Assembly: GCA_001626765.1 (NCBI GenBank)
Contig: LUOO01000112.1
Coordinates: forward strand, 52,556 to 116,555
Source: Maritimibacter sp. REDSEA-S28_B5
Lineage (GTDB): Bacteria > Pseudomonadota > Alphaproteobacteria > Rhodobacterales > Rhodobacteraceae
DNA: 64,000 nt
Direction: 5' to 3'
A program made the translations under genes and the position numbers. Below the pieces are notes generated by a model, which was not told where the DNA came from, searched no databases, and saw only the letters and a list, made by a program, of their open reading frames with translations. Position 1 is the stretch's first letter; every line of letters begins with the position of its first letter. Positions 54,223 to 63,167 of the stretch are shown here, in pieces.

Positions 54223-54873
54223 TCAGTCCTTGATACGCGCGGCGTCGACTTCCTCTTCCATCTCGTGCGAGACGATGAGGCTGTCGGATTGACCACGGAT
54301 GATGTGAATGGCGACCTGAATATAGCGGAACAGGAACAGTCCGATCCCGATGGGCATGATCACATAGGGGATCACGCGAGGCAGCTTGTCGTATTCCTCG
54401 CCCATGTTGATCCAGTCTTCGAGGAACCTGAGGAAACCCGGCATCGGCACCTGGTCGGTGACGTAGAAGGCGCGGTCGCGGGTGCCCGTGTCGAAGCCCA
54501 GCGGGAACCAGCGGCCTTCGGTCTGCCACAGGCCCGGGTAGGGCGCCCAGTAGTCCCACGCGCCTTTCATCATGAGAAGCGCATAGGCAAGGCAGACGGT
54601 GAGGGCGATGAGCGCGAGCACCCGGCGCGAACCCGGTTTCAGCATCCCGGTGATCGCATCGACGCCAAGGTGCATCGTCATGCGCACGCCGTAACTGATC
54701 CCGAAGACGACGAGCCAGGCAAAAAGGATCAGCGTGACCTCCAGCCCCCAGATGAGCGACTCGTTGAAGACGTAGCGAAGGATCACGTTGACGAACGTGA
54801 CCATGGTCATGAGGCCGAGGATGATCGCGATGACCGTTTCCTCGAAGCCCCGGCGATAACCCCCGGTGCTCAT
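54223..54873 (-). CDS. dctQ: TRAP transporter small permease DctQ
   Basis: 216 residues with four hydrophobic helices. An unusually long loop (about 105-165, with WDYWAPYPGLWQTEG) distinguishes this subfamily, which usually couples with C4-dicarboxylate or similar acid binding proteins. It assists DctM assembly. It lies downstream of dctP beyond an attenuating terminator. Confidence 0.9.
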   Translation of the reverse strand: MSTGGYRRGFEETVIAIILGLMTMVTFVNVILRYVFNESLIWGLEVTLILFAWLVVFGISYGVRMTMHLGVDAITGMLKPGSRRVLALIALTVCLAYALLMMKGAWDYWAPYPGLWQTEGRWFPLGFDTGTRDRAFYVTDQVPMPGFLRFLEDWINMGEEYDKLPRVIPYVIMPIGIGLFLFRYIQVAIHIIRGQSDSLIVSHEMEEEVDAARIKD

Positions 54874-54918
54874 GGCACTTCCCTTTGAAAAGCCCCTCGC
54901 GGGGCGGTGTGATGGATG

Positions 54919-54952
54919 GAAAAAGGGCGGGCGGGATGCACCCGTCCGCCCT
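54919..54952 (-). terminator. Attenuating terminator between dctP and dctQ
   Basis: On the minus strand AGGGCGGACGGG (54952-54941), loop TGCAT, CCCGCCCGCCCT (54935-54924), then TTTTT. A 12-bp stem with one G-T pair, 7 nt after the dctP stop. Partial termination would give more binding protein than permease. Confidence 0.85.
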
Positions 54953-54959
54953 GAGCGCC

Positions 54960-55964
54960 TTAGTTCGCGGCGTTGATCTCCTGCGCGGCGGCGATGTTGT
55001 CGGCGCCCACGTCGCCTTCGAACTGTTCCCAGACGGGCTTCATCGCATCGACCCAGGCCTGACGTTGTTCGTCGGTCAGCTCGCGGATCACGCCACCGGC
55101 GTCGAGGATCGCCTGACGGTTTTCCATGTCGACGGCGTCGATGGCCGCGTTCCGCTCGGCGGTCACCTCGTTCAGGATCGTGAGGAATTGCTCGCGGGTC
55201 GCTTCATCGAGGCTGTCGAGCCAATCCACGCTCGCCACCACGAGGTAGTCGAGAACGCCGTGGTTGGTTTCGGTGGTGCCGTCCTGCACTTCAAAGAACT
55301 TCTGGCCATAGATGTTGGACCAGGTGTTTTCCTGCCCGTCGACAACGCCGGTCTGGAGCGCGCCGTAGACTTCGGAGAACGCCATCGGCTGGGGCGAGGC
55401 CTTGAGCGCTTCCATCTGGGCCACGAGCACGTCGGACGGCTGCACGCGGAACTTGAGACCAGCGGCGTCCTCCGGCAGTTCGAGCGGCTTGTTGGCCGAG
55501 AACTGCTTCAACCCGTTGTGCCAGAAGGCGAGGCCCTGAAGCCCGCGGCGCTGCATCGAGTCCATCATCGCCATGCCGGCTTCCGAGGTCTGGAAGGCAT
55601 CGACGGCGGCCATGTTCTTGAACATGAAGGGCAGGTCGTAGATGCGGAACACCTTGGTGAAGGTCTCGAACTTCGACAGCGACGGCGCGGCGAGCTGGAC
55701 ATCGCCCTGCAGCATGGCCTCGAGCACCTGATCGTCGTTGTAGAGAGTCGAGTTCGGATAGACCTCCATACAGGCGGTCCCGTCCATCTCGGCGTTCACA
55801 CGCTCCATGAGCAGGTTAGCGGCAATGCCCTTGGGGTGCTTGTCGGTGTTGGTCACGTGGCTGAACTTGATGACCATCTCTCCGTCATCGCAGGCAGCAA
55901 GAGCACCCGTGGCGGCGGTGGCGGTCAGAACGGTTGCCATAGCGGCGGTCGCAAGGAATTTCAT
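54960..55964 (-). CDS. dctP: TRAP transporter substrate-binding protein DctP
   Basis: 334 residues with a signal peptide (to GALA, 23 residues), so periplasmic. The mature domain has VIKFSHVTNTDKHPKG at the N-terminus and the carboxylate-binding Arg in AGLKFRVQPSDVLVAQME. DctP proteins bind organic acids. Start ATG 55964 has GGAGG(AGAGATC)ATG upstream. It precedes dctQ and dctM and is preceded by two DctD-like palindromes. Confidence 0.93.
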   Translation of the reverse strand: MKFLATAAMATVLTATAATGALAACDDGEMVIKFSHVTNTDKHPKGIAANLLMERVNAEMDGTACMEVYPNSTLYNDDQVLEAMLQGDVQLAAPSLSKFETFTKVFRIYDLPFMFKNMAAVDAFQTSEAGMAMMDSMQRRGLQGLAFWHNGLKQFSANKPLELPEDAAGLKFRVQPSDVLVAQMEALKASPQPMAFSEVYGALQTGVVDGQENTWSNIYGQKFFEVQDGTTETNHGVLDYLVVASVDWLDSLDEATREQFLTILNEVTAERNAAIDAVDMENRQAILDAGGVIRELTDEQRQAWVDAMKPVWEQFEGDVGADNIAAAQEINAAN

Positions 55965-56078
55965 GATCTCTCCTCCATGTATCTCCCGGCCCCTGTCGGG
56001 GTCCCCGGCTATGTGGCGGCGAGGGTTGCACTCCGGCAAGAACAGAAATGCGTGCGGCGCATGGTGAGAATTTATGTA

Positions 56079-56188
56079 TTCTCTACAGTAGCTTGCGGTT
56101 TTTTCAACTCAGATTGCGCCGATGCCGCGTGGCAGCATGTGCGGTTTTTCGCACTCTGTTTGCGCCGGACTGTGCGGAAAACCGCACA
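56079..56188 (-). promoter_or_regulatory. dctP regulatory region with two in-phase palindromes
   Basis: Two 16-bp palindromes with the same arms, GTGCG-N6-CGCAC, lie at 56139-56154 and 56172-56187 (the second extends to TGTGCGG/CCGCACA). Their centres are 33 bp apart, about three helical turns. On the minus strand a sigma70-like TTGAAA (56107-56102) and GAGAAT (56083-56078, 18-bp spacing) follow, overlapping a GAGAAT/ATTCTC dyad. I find no -24/-12 motif. The sites face dctP and are probably where the adjacent DctD binds. Confidence 0.75.
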
Positions 56189-56223
56189 GATCGGATGGCG
56201 TCTGATCACGCTGGAATCACGCT

Positions 56224-57459
56224 TTAGCGATAATCCTCGGGCCTTAATCCATGGCGCGCGAGCTTGTCGTAAAACGTCTTGCGCGGCAGTTTCAGCGCCC
56301 GCGCGGCTTCGGTCGCATTGCCTGCGTGGTCGCGCAGCGCCTCGGTCAGAAAGGTGCGCTCGACCTCGGCCATACGTTCGGTGAGCCCCAGCCCTTCCGA
56401 TGTGTCGGCCTCGGTCATTCCCATCGCATAGCGCATCGCGGCATTCATCAGGGACCGCGCGTTGCCCGGCCAGTCCTGCGCCACGAGGCGCTGCATCACG
56501 TCGGGCAGAACGTCGGGCAGCGGCAGGGCCGCCTGTTCGCAGGCGATGGCGAGGTAATGACGAAAGAGCGTCGGAATATCCTCGCGCCTCTCGCGCAGCG
56601 GCGGGATGTGGATGCGCGCGGCATCGAGGCGATAATAAAGGTCCGGGTGGAACGCGCCGGTTTCGGCAAGCTTGCCAAGATCCTGATAGGTTCCGGCGAT
56701 GATCCGGGGCGCGGCGGGGTCCTCGATCGCCTCGATCAGCGCGAATTGCGCGGGCTGGGGCAGGGCGGCAATCTCGTCGATGAAGAGCGTGCCGTCCTTG
56801 GCCTCGGCAAAGGTCCGGGCGAGGGTATCGGGCGTGATCGCGGCACCGGCGAGCTTCACGAAAGGTCCGCGCGACACGGCAGAGAGCAGGTGCACGACCT
56901 CGGCCATCTTGGCGGTGCCCACGCCGGGCTCTCCGGTGATGAGCACGTCGGCCATCGTCCGGGCGACGGTACGCGCATCCGAACGCATCTTCTGGCTCAG
57001 CGCCGATGTCCCGCGCAAAAGCCGCGAGGCCGCATCCCCGGCCTGCACCTGTGCCTTGAGCGCGCGGTTTTGGAGCACGAGCGCGCGGGTCTTGAGCGCC
57101 TTTTCCACCACGGCGATCAGGTCGGCGGGTGCGCAGGGTTTTTCGAGAAAGTCGAAGGCGCCCGAGGCCATGCCCTGCACCGCGGTCGGAACATCACCCT
57201 CGCCAGTGAGCAGGATCACGGGCAATTCCGGGTCGGTCGTCTGAGCATAGTCGAGCAGCGCGAAGCCGTCCTTGCCGGGCATCCGGATGTCGGACACGAC
57301 CACGCCGGCGAAATCGCGGGCGATGTGATCCTTGGCCTCGATGTAGCTGCCCGCGAGCGTCGGGATCATGTCGGCAAGCTCCAGCGTCTGGCCCAGCGCC
57401 TCGCGCACCGAGGCGTCGTCATCGACGAGCAGCACGCGGCGGGTCACTTGGCGGGTCAT
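56224..57459 (-). CDS. dctD: DctD-type response regulator with degenerate AAA+ domain
   Basis: 411 residues. A receiver domain (phospho-acceptor Asp57 in VVVSDIRMPG, Lys107) is followed by an NtrC-like ATPase and a Fis HTH (NATEAARALKLPRKTFYDKLARHG). The ATPase is atypical. Walker A reads GEPGVGTAK instead of GE[ST]GTGKE, and the GAFTGA loop that contacts sigma54 is absent, the region between PFVKLAG and DGTLFIDEI being short. It likely activates or represses through sigma70. Paired with DctB by ATGA overlap and located beside dctPQM, whose palindromes it presumably reads. Confidence 0.9.
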   Translation of the reverse strand: MTRQVTRRVLLVDDDASVREALGQTLELADMIPTLAGSYIEAKDHIARDFAGVVVSDIRMPGKDGFALLDYAQTTDPELPVILLTGEGDVPTAVQGMASGAFDFLEKPCAPADLIAVVEKALKTRALVLQNRALKAQVQAGDAASRLLRGTSALSQKMRSDARTVARTMADVLITGEPGVGTAKMAEVVHLLSAVSRGPFVKLAGAAITPDTLARTFAEAKDGTLFIDEIAALPQPAQFALIEAIEDPAAPRIIAGTYQDLGKLAETGAFHPDLYYRLDAARIHIPPLRERREDIPTLFRHYLAIACEQAALPLPDVLPDVMQRLVAQDWPGNARSLMNAAMRYAMGMTEADTSEGLGLTERMAEVERTFLTEALRDHAGNATEAARALKLPRKTFYDKLARHGLRPEDYR

Positions 57460-59186
57460 TCGGCGGCCTCCTGCGTGGCGGTGCCCGATGGCACCAGGTC
57501 CACGGTAAAGACCGCGCCGCCGTCCGGGTGGTTCGCGCCCCGGATCGAGCCGCCGAAGCTCTGTACAAGCCCGTAGGAGATCGACAGGCCCAGCCCCATC
57601 CCCTCGGCGCTGCCCGGCGATTTGGTCGAGTAGAACGGATCGAACACCCGGTCGGGGTCCGCAATGCCCGGACCGGTGTCGCGCACCGACAGGCGCACCG
57701 GGTTGCCGGGGGCAAGCTCGATGGAGACGCGGCCGGTGTCGCCCATTGCGTCCACAGCGTTGGACAAGAGGTTCACCACGACTTGCTGCAACCGCACCTC
57801 GCCACCGCGCACCATCACGGGGGTCGCCGGTGCGGTCCAGCCGAGCGTGACCCGGTGGCGCCTCAGCTTGTCCGACGTGACCTCGAGCGCCGCCTCGACC
57901 ACGGCGACGAGGTCGACATCGGTGATCGGCCCGCTTTCCTGCCGCGCAAAGGCGCGCAGGTTCTGGATGATGCGTCCCATGCGCCGGGCCAGTTCGGAAA
58001 TCTTGCCCAGGTTCTGGCGCGCGACATCGGGTTTGCCCCGGTCAAAGAACGCCTGGCCGTTCTCGGCAAAGGATCGGATCGCCATGAGCGGCTGATTGAG
58101 TTCATGCGAAATCCCCGCCGACATTTCGCCCAAAGCCGACAGTTTCCCCGCCTGCACGAGGTCCGCCTGCGCCTTTTGCAGGGCCGCCTGCGCCTCTTTG
58201 CGTTCGGCCACCTCGTGGGTGAGGGCCGTGTTGGCGGCGGTCAGTTCGCGGGTGCGCTCGGACACGCGGGCCTCGAGCTTGGCGTTGGCCTCGGCCTCGA
58301 TGGCAAGCCGCTGGGCCAGCGCCGCGCGGTTCTGCTGCACGAAGAACAGGATCGCCCCGAGGGTCAGCGCGGCGCCTGCGGTGATCAGCGCCCAGAGCAC
58401 GGCCCCCGCCGTGGCGGACGCGGTGTCTATGAGCATTTCGGCAGTGAGACCGATGGTGGGCAGATTGCGTGTCAGGTGGATCGCATGGGCTGGCAGGTAG
58501 CGACCGCCGTCGAGCTCCCAGATGACGTGCCCCCCTACGATGCGGTCGAAATCGGCGGGAAAGGCGCTGCGCCGGTCGGCGAGGATCAGGTCCGAGCGGT
58601 TGGTGATGAAGACCTGACCGCGCCGGTCGGTAAAGAACACGGGCGGCGCGTCGCCCGGCCAGTTGTCTTCGATCTGGCTCACCGCCATGCGCGTCATCAC
58701 GGCGCCCGACACGATCCCGTCATCGCCGAACACGGGGGCGGCAAAGCTGTAGGCCCGGCGGGGTCCCTCGGCTTCCGTGGCGATCTCGCTCTGGGTGCCC
58801 AGGGCCCCGGCCATGGCGCGGTCGAGCGGCGCGACGGTGGGGTCGCGGGCGACCGATGCGCCCTGGCTCCCTGCCACGATGCGCCCGGTGATATCGACGA
58901 CGGCCACATCGGCGGCGCCGGTCATGTCGGCCATGAACTGCACCACCTCTTCCGAGGTCGCCACGTCGCCTGCCCCGGCTAGCAGCGCGCGCAGGTCCGG
59001 GTGGCGCGACAGGATCACCGCCAACTCGCGGTACCGATAAAGCTGCGCTTCGACCCGGTCGGTTGCGAGCGTGAGGTCGGCCCCGCCCCGTTCGGCGAGC
59101 CGGTCGAGCCGGTCGTGGTAGACGGTCCAGCCCACGCTGCCCGACAGCAGGGCGGCGGCAAGAAGGAAGGCGAGGATACGGGTCAT
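57456..59186 (-). CDS. dctB: DctB-type sensor histidine kinase
   Basis: 576 residues. An N-terminal helix, a periplasmic sensor region of about 230 residues with tandem PAS-like folds, a second helix (about 256-283) and a coiled coil precede the kinase. The phospho-acceptor His361 is in SAGISHELNQPL, and the N, G1 and G2 boxes are NLLSNAVDA, DTGPGIAD and GMGLGLS. It probably senses the dicarboxylate imported by dctPQM and phosphorylates DctD, with which it overlaps by ATGA. Confidence 0.93.
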   Translation of the reverse strand: MTRILAFLLAAALLSGSVGWTVYHDRLDRLAERGGADLTLATDRVEAQLYRYRELAVILSRHPDLRALLAGAGDVATSEEVVQFMADMTGAADVAVVDITGRIVAGSQGASVARDPTVAPLDRAMAGALGTQSEIATEAEGPRRAYSFAAPVFGDDGIVSGAVMTRMAVSQIEDNWPGDAPPVFFTDRRGQVFITNRSDLILADRRSAFPADFDRIVGGHVIWELDGGRYLPAHAIHLTRNLPTIGLTAEMLIDTASATAGAVLWALITAGAALTLGAILFFVQQNRAALAQRLAIEAEANAKLEARVSERTRELTAANTALTHEVAERKEAQAALQKAQADLVQAGKLSALGEMSAGISHELNQPLMAIRSFAENGQAFFDRGKPDVARQNLGKISELARRMGRIIQNLRAFARQESGPITDVDLVAVVEAALEVTSDKLRRHRVTLGWTAPATPVMVRGGEVRLQQVVVNLLSNAVDAMGDTGRVSIELAPGNPVRLSVRDTGPGIADPDRVFDPFYSTKSPGSAEGMGLGLSISYGLVQSFGGSIRGANHPDGGAVFTVDLVPSGTATQEAAE

Positions 59187-59248
59187 GGGCCAATCGGGTT
59201 GCGGTGGACGCCCGTGATCATAGGCGCGCCGTTCCCCTTTGGCGAGCG

Positions 59249-59986
59249 TCAGGCTTGCAGCGTGAAATTGGGCAGGCTGTCGAGCGCCTCTTTCAGCTTG
59301 TCGCCCCAGGCGGACGAGATGCTGCGGAAATAGGGATCGTCGGCTTTCACCCGGCCCTTGGGGCCGAGCGCATAGGTGTCGGTGGTGTAGAGCTGGTAGT
59401 CGAAGGGCAGCCCCACCGACAGGTTCGCCTTGACCGTCGAGTCGAAACTTACGAGCAGTAGCTTCAGCGCCTCTTCGAAGGTCGCGGCCCGGTCATAGGC
59501 GCGCACGATGATCGGGCGGCCGTATTTCGTCTCGCCGATCTGGAAAAACGGCGTGTCGTCGCCCGCCTCGATAAAGTTGCCCTCGGGATAAATCAGGAAC
59601 AGGCGCGGCGGGCTGCCCGCGATCTGGCCGCCGAAGATGAGCGTGGCGCGAAAGGCGCTGTCGGCGTTCTGCCCGGCCTCGGCGTGGGCGGCGATCACGT
59701 CTTTCAGCGTCTTGGCGACAAGCTGCGCGGCCTGAAACATCGAGGGCGTTTCGAGCAGCGAGGGCGCGCGTTCCTGCGGCGCCTTGGTCCGTTCGTCGAG
59801 CGTGGACACCACCGCCTGCGTCGTGGCGAGGTTGCCCGCCGACATGAGCATAAGGACCCGCTCGCCCGGTTCCTCCCAGACATGGAGTTTTTTGAACGTC
59901 GAGATATTGTCGACACCCGCGTTGGTGCGCGTGTCCGACATCATAACGAGACCCCGGTCGAGCATCATGCCCACGCAATAGGTCAT
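59249..59986 (-). CDS. Anbu, proteasome-like protease
   Basis: 245 residues of the ancestral beta-subunit (Anbu/HslV-like) family. The protein starts M-T-Y-C, so removal of Met exposes Thr as the N-terminal nucleophile. The following VGMMLDRGLVMMSDTRTNAGVDNIS with its Asp and the downstream Lys33 fit Ntn-hydrolase catalysis. It is the last gene of a minus-strand four-gene operon with transglutaminase, alpha-E and ATP-grasp genes, a combination often seen with Anbu in bacteria and proposed to form a peptide-tagging or peptide-ligation system. Confidence 0.9.
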   Translation of the reverse strand: MTYCVGMMLDRGLVMMSDTRTNAGVDNISTFKKLHVWEEPGERVLMLMSAGNLATTQAVVSTLDERTKAPQERAPSLLETPSMFQAAQLVAKTLKDVIAAHAEAGQNADSAFRATLIFGGQIAGSPPRLFLIYPEGNFIEAGDDTPFFQIGETKYGRPIIVRAYDRAATFEEALKLLLVSFDSTVKANLSVGLPFDYQLYTTDTYALGPKGRVKADDPYFRSISSAWGDKLKEALDSLPNFTLQA

Positions 59987-59995
59987 AGCCGCCTC

Positions 59996-60793
59996 TTACT
60001 GCTGTGCGACTTCGATCTGGACGTCGAGATGTTCCCCTTCGCCCCCGAAGCGCGAGCCAATTACAGGTGCTGCGCCGGAGTAGTCCAGCCCCGTCGCGAC
60101 GCGGACGTAACGATCGTCGGGGGACTGTGCGTTGGATACATCAAAGCCGACCCAGCCCAGCCCGTCCACATGCGCCTCGGCCCAGGCGTGGGTGGCGTTC
60201 TGTTCGACGCGGTCGTCCATCATCAGGTAGCCCGAGACGTAGCGGGCCGGATAGCCCATCTCGCGGGCGCAGGTGATGAAGACATGGGCGTGGTCCTGAC
60301 AGACGCCTTGACCCGCCGCGATCGCCTCTTCCGCCGTCGAGCCGCTGTGGGAGGTGCCGACCTGATATGTAATGGCCCCCCCGATCACGGCTGAGAGCGC
60401 GTGAAGCCGTTCGATGTCGGTCGTCCCTTCGACCTGCCTGACCAGCGCCCTTGTGCCCGCGCCGTGTTTCGTCAGGCTCGTGGGTCGAGCGAACAGCCAC
60501 AGGGGCGTCATGCCGCCCTGCCGCCCGAGCACGCCGGAGGTATCCTTTACCTCGACTTCGCCCTCCGAGCGGACGATGACCTCGGTCACGTCGCGGTCAA
60601 AGCTGATCAGTTCAACGAGGTTGTTGTGGTGATCGGTGAAGGTGACTTCCCGCTTCCCGCCCTCGATGGTCGTGGACCAGTTGATGACTGTCTGCTGATG
60701 GTTGTTCTTGGGCGTCGTGCGAAGCTGCTGCAGCCCGTAATGCACCGGTTCGTCGAACCGGTAACTCGTCTTGTGTTTGATCCTGAGCCGCAT
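59996..60793 (-). CDS. Transglutaminase-like protein of the Anbu operon
   Basis: 265 residues with an N-terminal bacterial-transglutaminase-like domain and a Cys-His-Asp triad: Cys165 in GVCQDHAHVF, His202 in HAWAEAHV, Asp218 in GFDVSNAQ. It resembles cysteine protease/transglutaminase family members rather than eukaryotic cross-linkers. It sits 3 nt downstream of the alpha-E gene and 9 nt before the Anbu start. Confidence 0.92.
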   Translation of the reverse strand: MRLRIKHKTSYRFDEPVHYGLQQLRTTPKNNHQQTVINWSTTIEGGKREVTFTDHHNNLVELISFDRDVTEVIVRSEGEVEVKDTSGVLGRQGGMTPLWLFARPTSLTKHGAGTRALVRQVEGTTDIERLHALSAVIGGAITYQVGTSHSGSTAEEAIAAGQGVCQDHAHVFITCAREMGYPARYVSGYLMMDDRVEQNATHAWAEAHVDGLGWVGFDVSNAQSPDDRYVRVATGLDYSGAAPVIGSRFGGEGEHLDVQIEVAQQ

Positions 60794-60796
60794 GTT

Positions 60797-61738
60797 CTAG
60801 ACGTAAAACCTGTAGTCTTCTTCGATCTGGCCGGAAAGCTCGCCAAGGCTGCTTAACACGCTTTGGATATATTCATGCAGCCCGAAATCGAAAATCTCGT
60901 CCACGTCGTGGATCGAGAACCTCTGGGCCAGACGGTCGGCAATGTCGAGCGAGGGCAGTTTCGACCCGTAGTCCTGCGCCAGGTAGCCCAGATTGTCGCG
61001 CAGCTTGGACACGCAGAAGTTCAGGCTGCGGGGCATCCGTTTGTCGAGGATGAGAAACTGCGCGATGTCGCGCGAATTGATCGTGCTGCCATAGACCGTG
61101 CGGTAGCCACCCCGCGCCGACACAGCCCGCAGGATCAGCTCCCACTGCACGTTGTCCACCGTGCCGCCGACGGCGAAAACTGACGGTAGCAGCACATAGT
61201 ATTTCACGTCGAGGATCCGCGCGGTGTTGTCGGCGCGTTCGAGGAAGGTGCCGATCCGCGCGAAATCATAAAGGTCGTTGCGCAGCATCGTGCCATGGGT
61301 CGTGCCACGCACCAGCGCGGTGCGTTGGCGGATATTCTTGAGCACGGCCGGCAGGTCGCGTTCGGACACCTTGCGGGCGAGGTCCTCTTTCGTGGCCATG
61401 TAGCAGGCGTTCACCGCCTCCCAGACCTCCATCGTGAGGGCGGTGCGCACCATACGGGCGTTCTGGCGCGCCGCCGCGATGGTGGAGAGCACCGAGGACG
61501 GGTTGTCCTTGGACCGGAGCATCCAGTCGATGACCTGATCCTTGGCGACCTCGTCATGGCTCAGGTTGTAGCTGAACTCGACACCGGCGGTCTGCATGAT
61601 CGAGCGCCATTCGTCATCGGCGTCCCCGGTCCGGGTCAGCGCGATGCGCTGGCCGGTTTCGATCAGGCGGGATGTGTTCTCGGCCCGCTCGAGCGAGCGA
61701 TACATCCAGAAGAGGCCGTTTGCGGTTTTGCCTAGCAT
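60797..61738 (-). CDS. Alpha-E domain protein
   Basis: 313 residues of mainly alpha-helical sequence with the family's conserved N-terminus (LGKTANGLFWMYRSLERAENTSRLIE) and the central ERADNTARILDVKYYVLLP motif. The fold often accompanies circularly permuted ATP-grasp proteins and is suggested to act with them. It is 4 nt downstream of the ATP-grasp gene and 3 nt upstream of the transglutaminase. Confidence 0.92.
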   Translation of the reverse strand: MLGKTANGLFWMYRSLERAENTSRLIETGQRIALTRTGDADDEWRSIMQTAGVEFSYNLSHDEVAKDQVIDWMLRSKDNPSSVLSTIAAARQNARMVRTALTMEVWEAVNACYMATKEDLARKVSERDLPAVLKNIRQRTALVRGTTHGTMLRNDLYDFARIGTFLERADNTARILDVKYYVLLPSVFAVGGTVDNVQWELILRAVSARGGYRTVYGSTINSRDIAQFLILDKRMPRSLNFCVSKLRDNLGYLAQDYGSKLPSLDIADRLAQRFSIHDVDEIFDFGLHEYIQSVLSSLGELSGQIEEDYRFYV

Positions 61739-61742
61739 GGCC

Positions 61743-63167
61743 TCAGTCCTCCAGCACCCAGGTGTCCTTGGTCCCGCCGCCCTGCGACGAGTTCACCACG
61801 AGCGACCCTTTCTTGAGCGCGACGCGGGTCAGCCCGCCAGGCGTGATGTTGATCCCGTCCGGCGAGCACAGGACAAAGGGCCGCAGATCGACGTGACGGG
61901 GCGCGAGGCCTTTCTTGGTAAAGATCGGCACGGTGGACAGCGACAGCGTGGGCTGGGCGATGTAGTTCGTGGGTTTCGCCATGAGCTTCTTGCGGAAGTC
62001 GGCGATTTCCTTTTTCGACGCGGTCGGGCCGATGAGCATCCCGTAGCCGCCGGAGCCATGCACCTCTTTCACGACAAGCTCGGAGAGGTTGTCGAGCACG
62101 TATTGCAGGCTGTCGGCATCCGAACAGCGCCAGGTTGGCACGTTCTCAAGGATCGGACGCTCGCCGGTGTAGAACTCGACGATATCGGGCATGTAGCTGT
62201 AGATCGCCTTGTCGTCCGCGATGCCGGTGCCCGGCGCGTTGGCGATGGTGATGCCCCCTGCGCGGTAGACGTCCATGATCCCCGGAATGCCCAACTGGCT
62301 TTCGGGGTTGAAGTTGAGCGGGTCGAGGAAATCGTCGTCCACCCGGCGATAGAGCACGTCGATCGGCTGATAGCCCCGGGTCGTGCGCATCGCGACGCGG
62401 CCATCGACCACGCGCAGGTCGTGCCCCTCGACCAGTTCGACACCCATCTGGTCGGCGAGGAAACTGTGCTCGAAATAGGCGGAGTTGTAGATGCCCGGCG
62501 TCAGCACCGCGACCGTGGGCGGGCCGTCGCACATGGACGGTGCGCAGGCGGCCAGGGACCGGCGCAGGTTCGACGGATAATCCGACACCCGCCGCACGTT
62601 GGTTTTGGCGAAAAGCTCGGGAAACATGTGCAGCATCGTCTCGCGGTTCTCGAGCATGTAGCTCACACCCGAGGGCGTGCGGGCGTTGTCCTCGAGCACG
62701 TAGAATTCGTTGTCCCCCGTGCGGACAAGGTCGATGCCGACGATGTGGGTATAGATGCCGCCGGGGGGCGTCACGCCGATCATCTTGGGCTGGAACGCCT
62801 CGTTCTTCGAGATCATCTCCTGCGGCAGGCGCCCGGCCTTGATGATTTCCTGCCGGTTGTAGATGTCATGCAGAAAGGCGTTGATCGCCCGGACCCGCTG
62901 TTCGATGCCCTTGGACAGCTTCTGCCATTCCCGACCGGAGATGATCCGCGGAATGATGTCGAAGGGGATGAGCCGCTCTTCCGCAGCCGACTGCCCGTAG
63001 ACGTTGAAGGTGATCCCGGTCAGCCGGAACAGGTCGTCGGCTTCGCGTTGCTTTTGTCGCAATCGCGCGGGGTCTTCGGCCTCGAACCAGGTGTTGAACT
63101 CGGAATAGGGCGATCGAAGCGTCGCGTCGCGGCCCCACATTTCGTCAAAGATTTCACCGTCGCTCAT
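61743..63167 (-). CDS. Circularly permuted ATP-grasp protein
   Basis: 474 residues of the type 2 circularly permuted ATP-grasp family. Typical parts are the N-terminal [14 protein letters not shown] region, [27 protein letters not shown]-like ATP-grasp region, [15 protein letters not shown] and [24 protein letters not shown] near the C-terminus. It is predicted to form peptide or amide bonds at ATP cost. First gene of the Anbu operon. Its start at 63167 has only a weak ribosome-binding site. Confidence 0.92.
   Translation of the reverse strand: [474 protein letters not shown]

Noticed and set aside
55965..56138. A sigma54 (-24/-12) promoter for dctP
   Set aside because: I looked for GG-N10-GC with flanking consensus bases on the minus strand and found nothing convincing; a sigma70-like element fits better.
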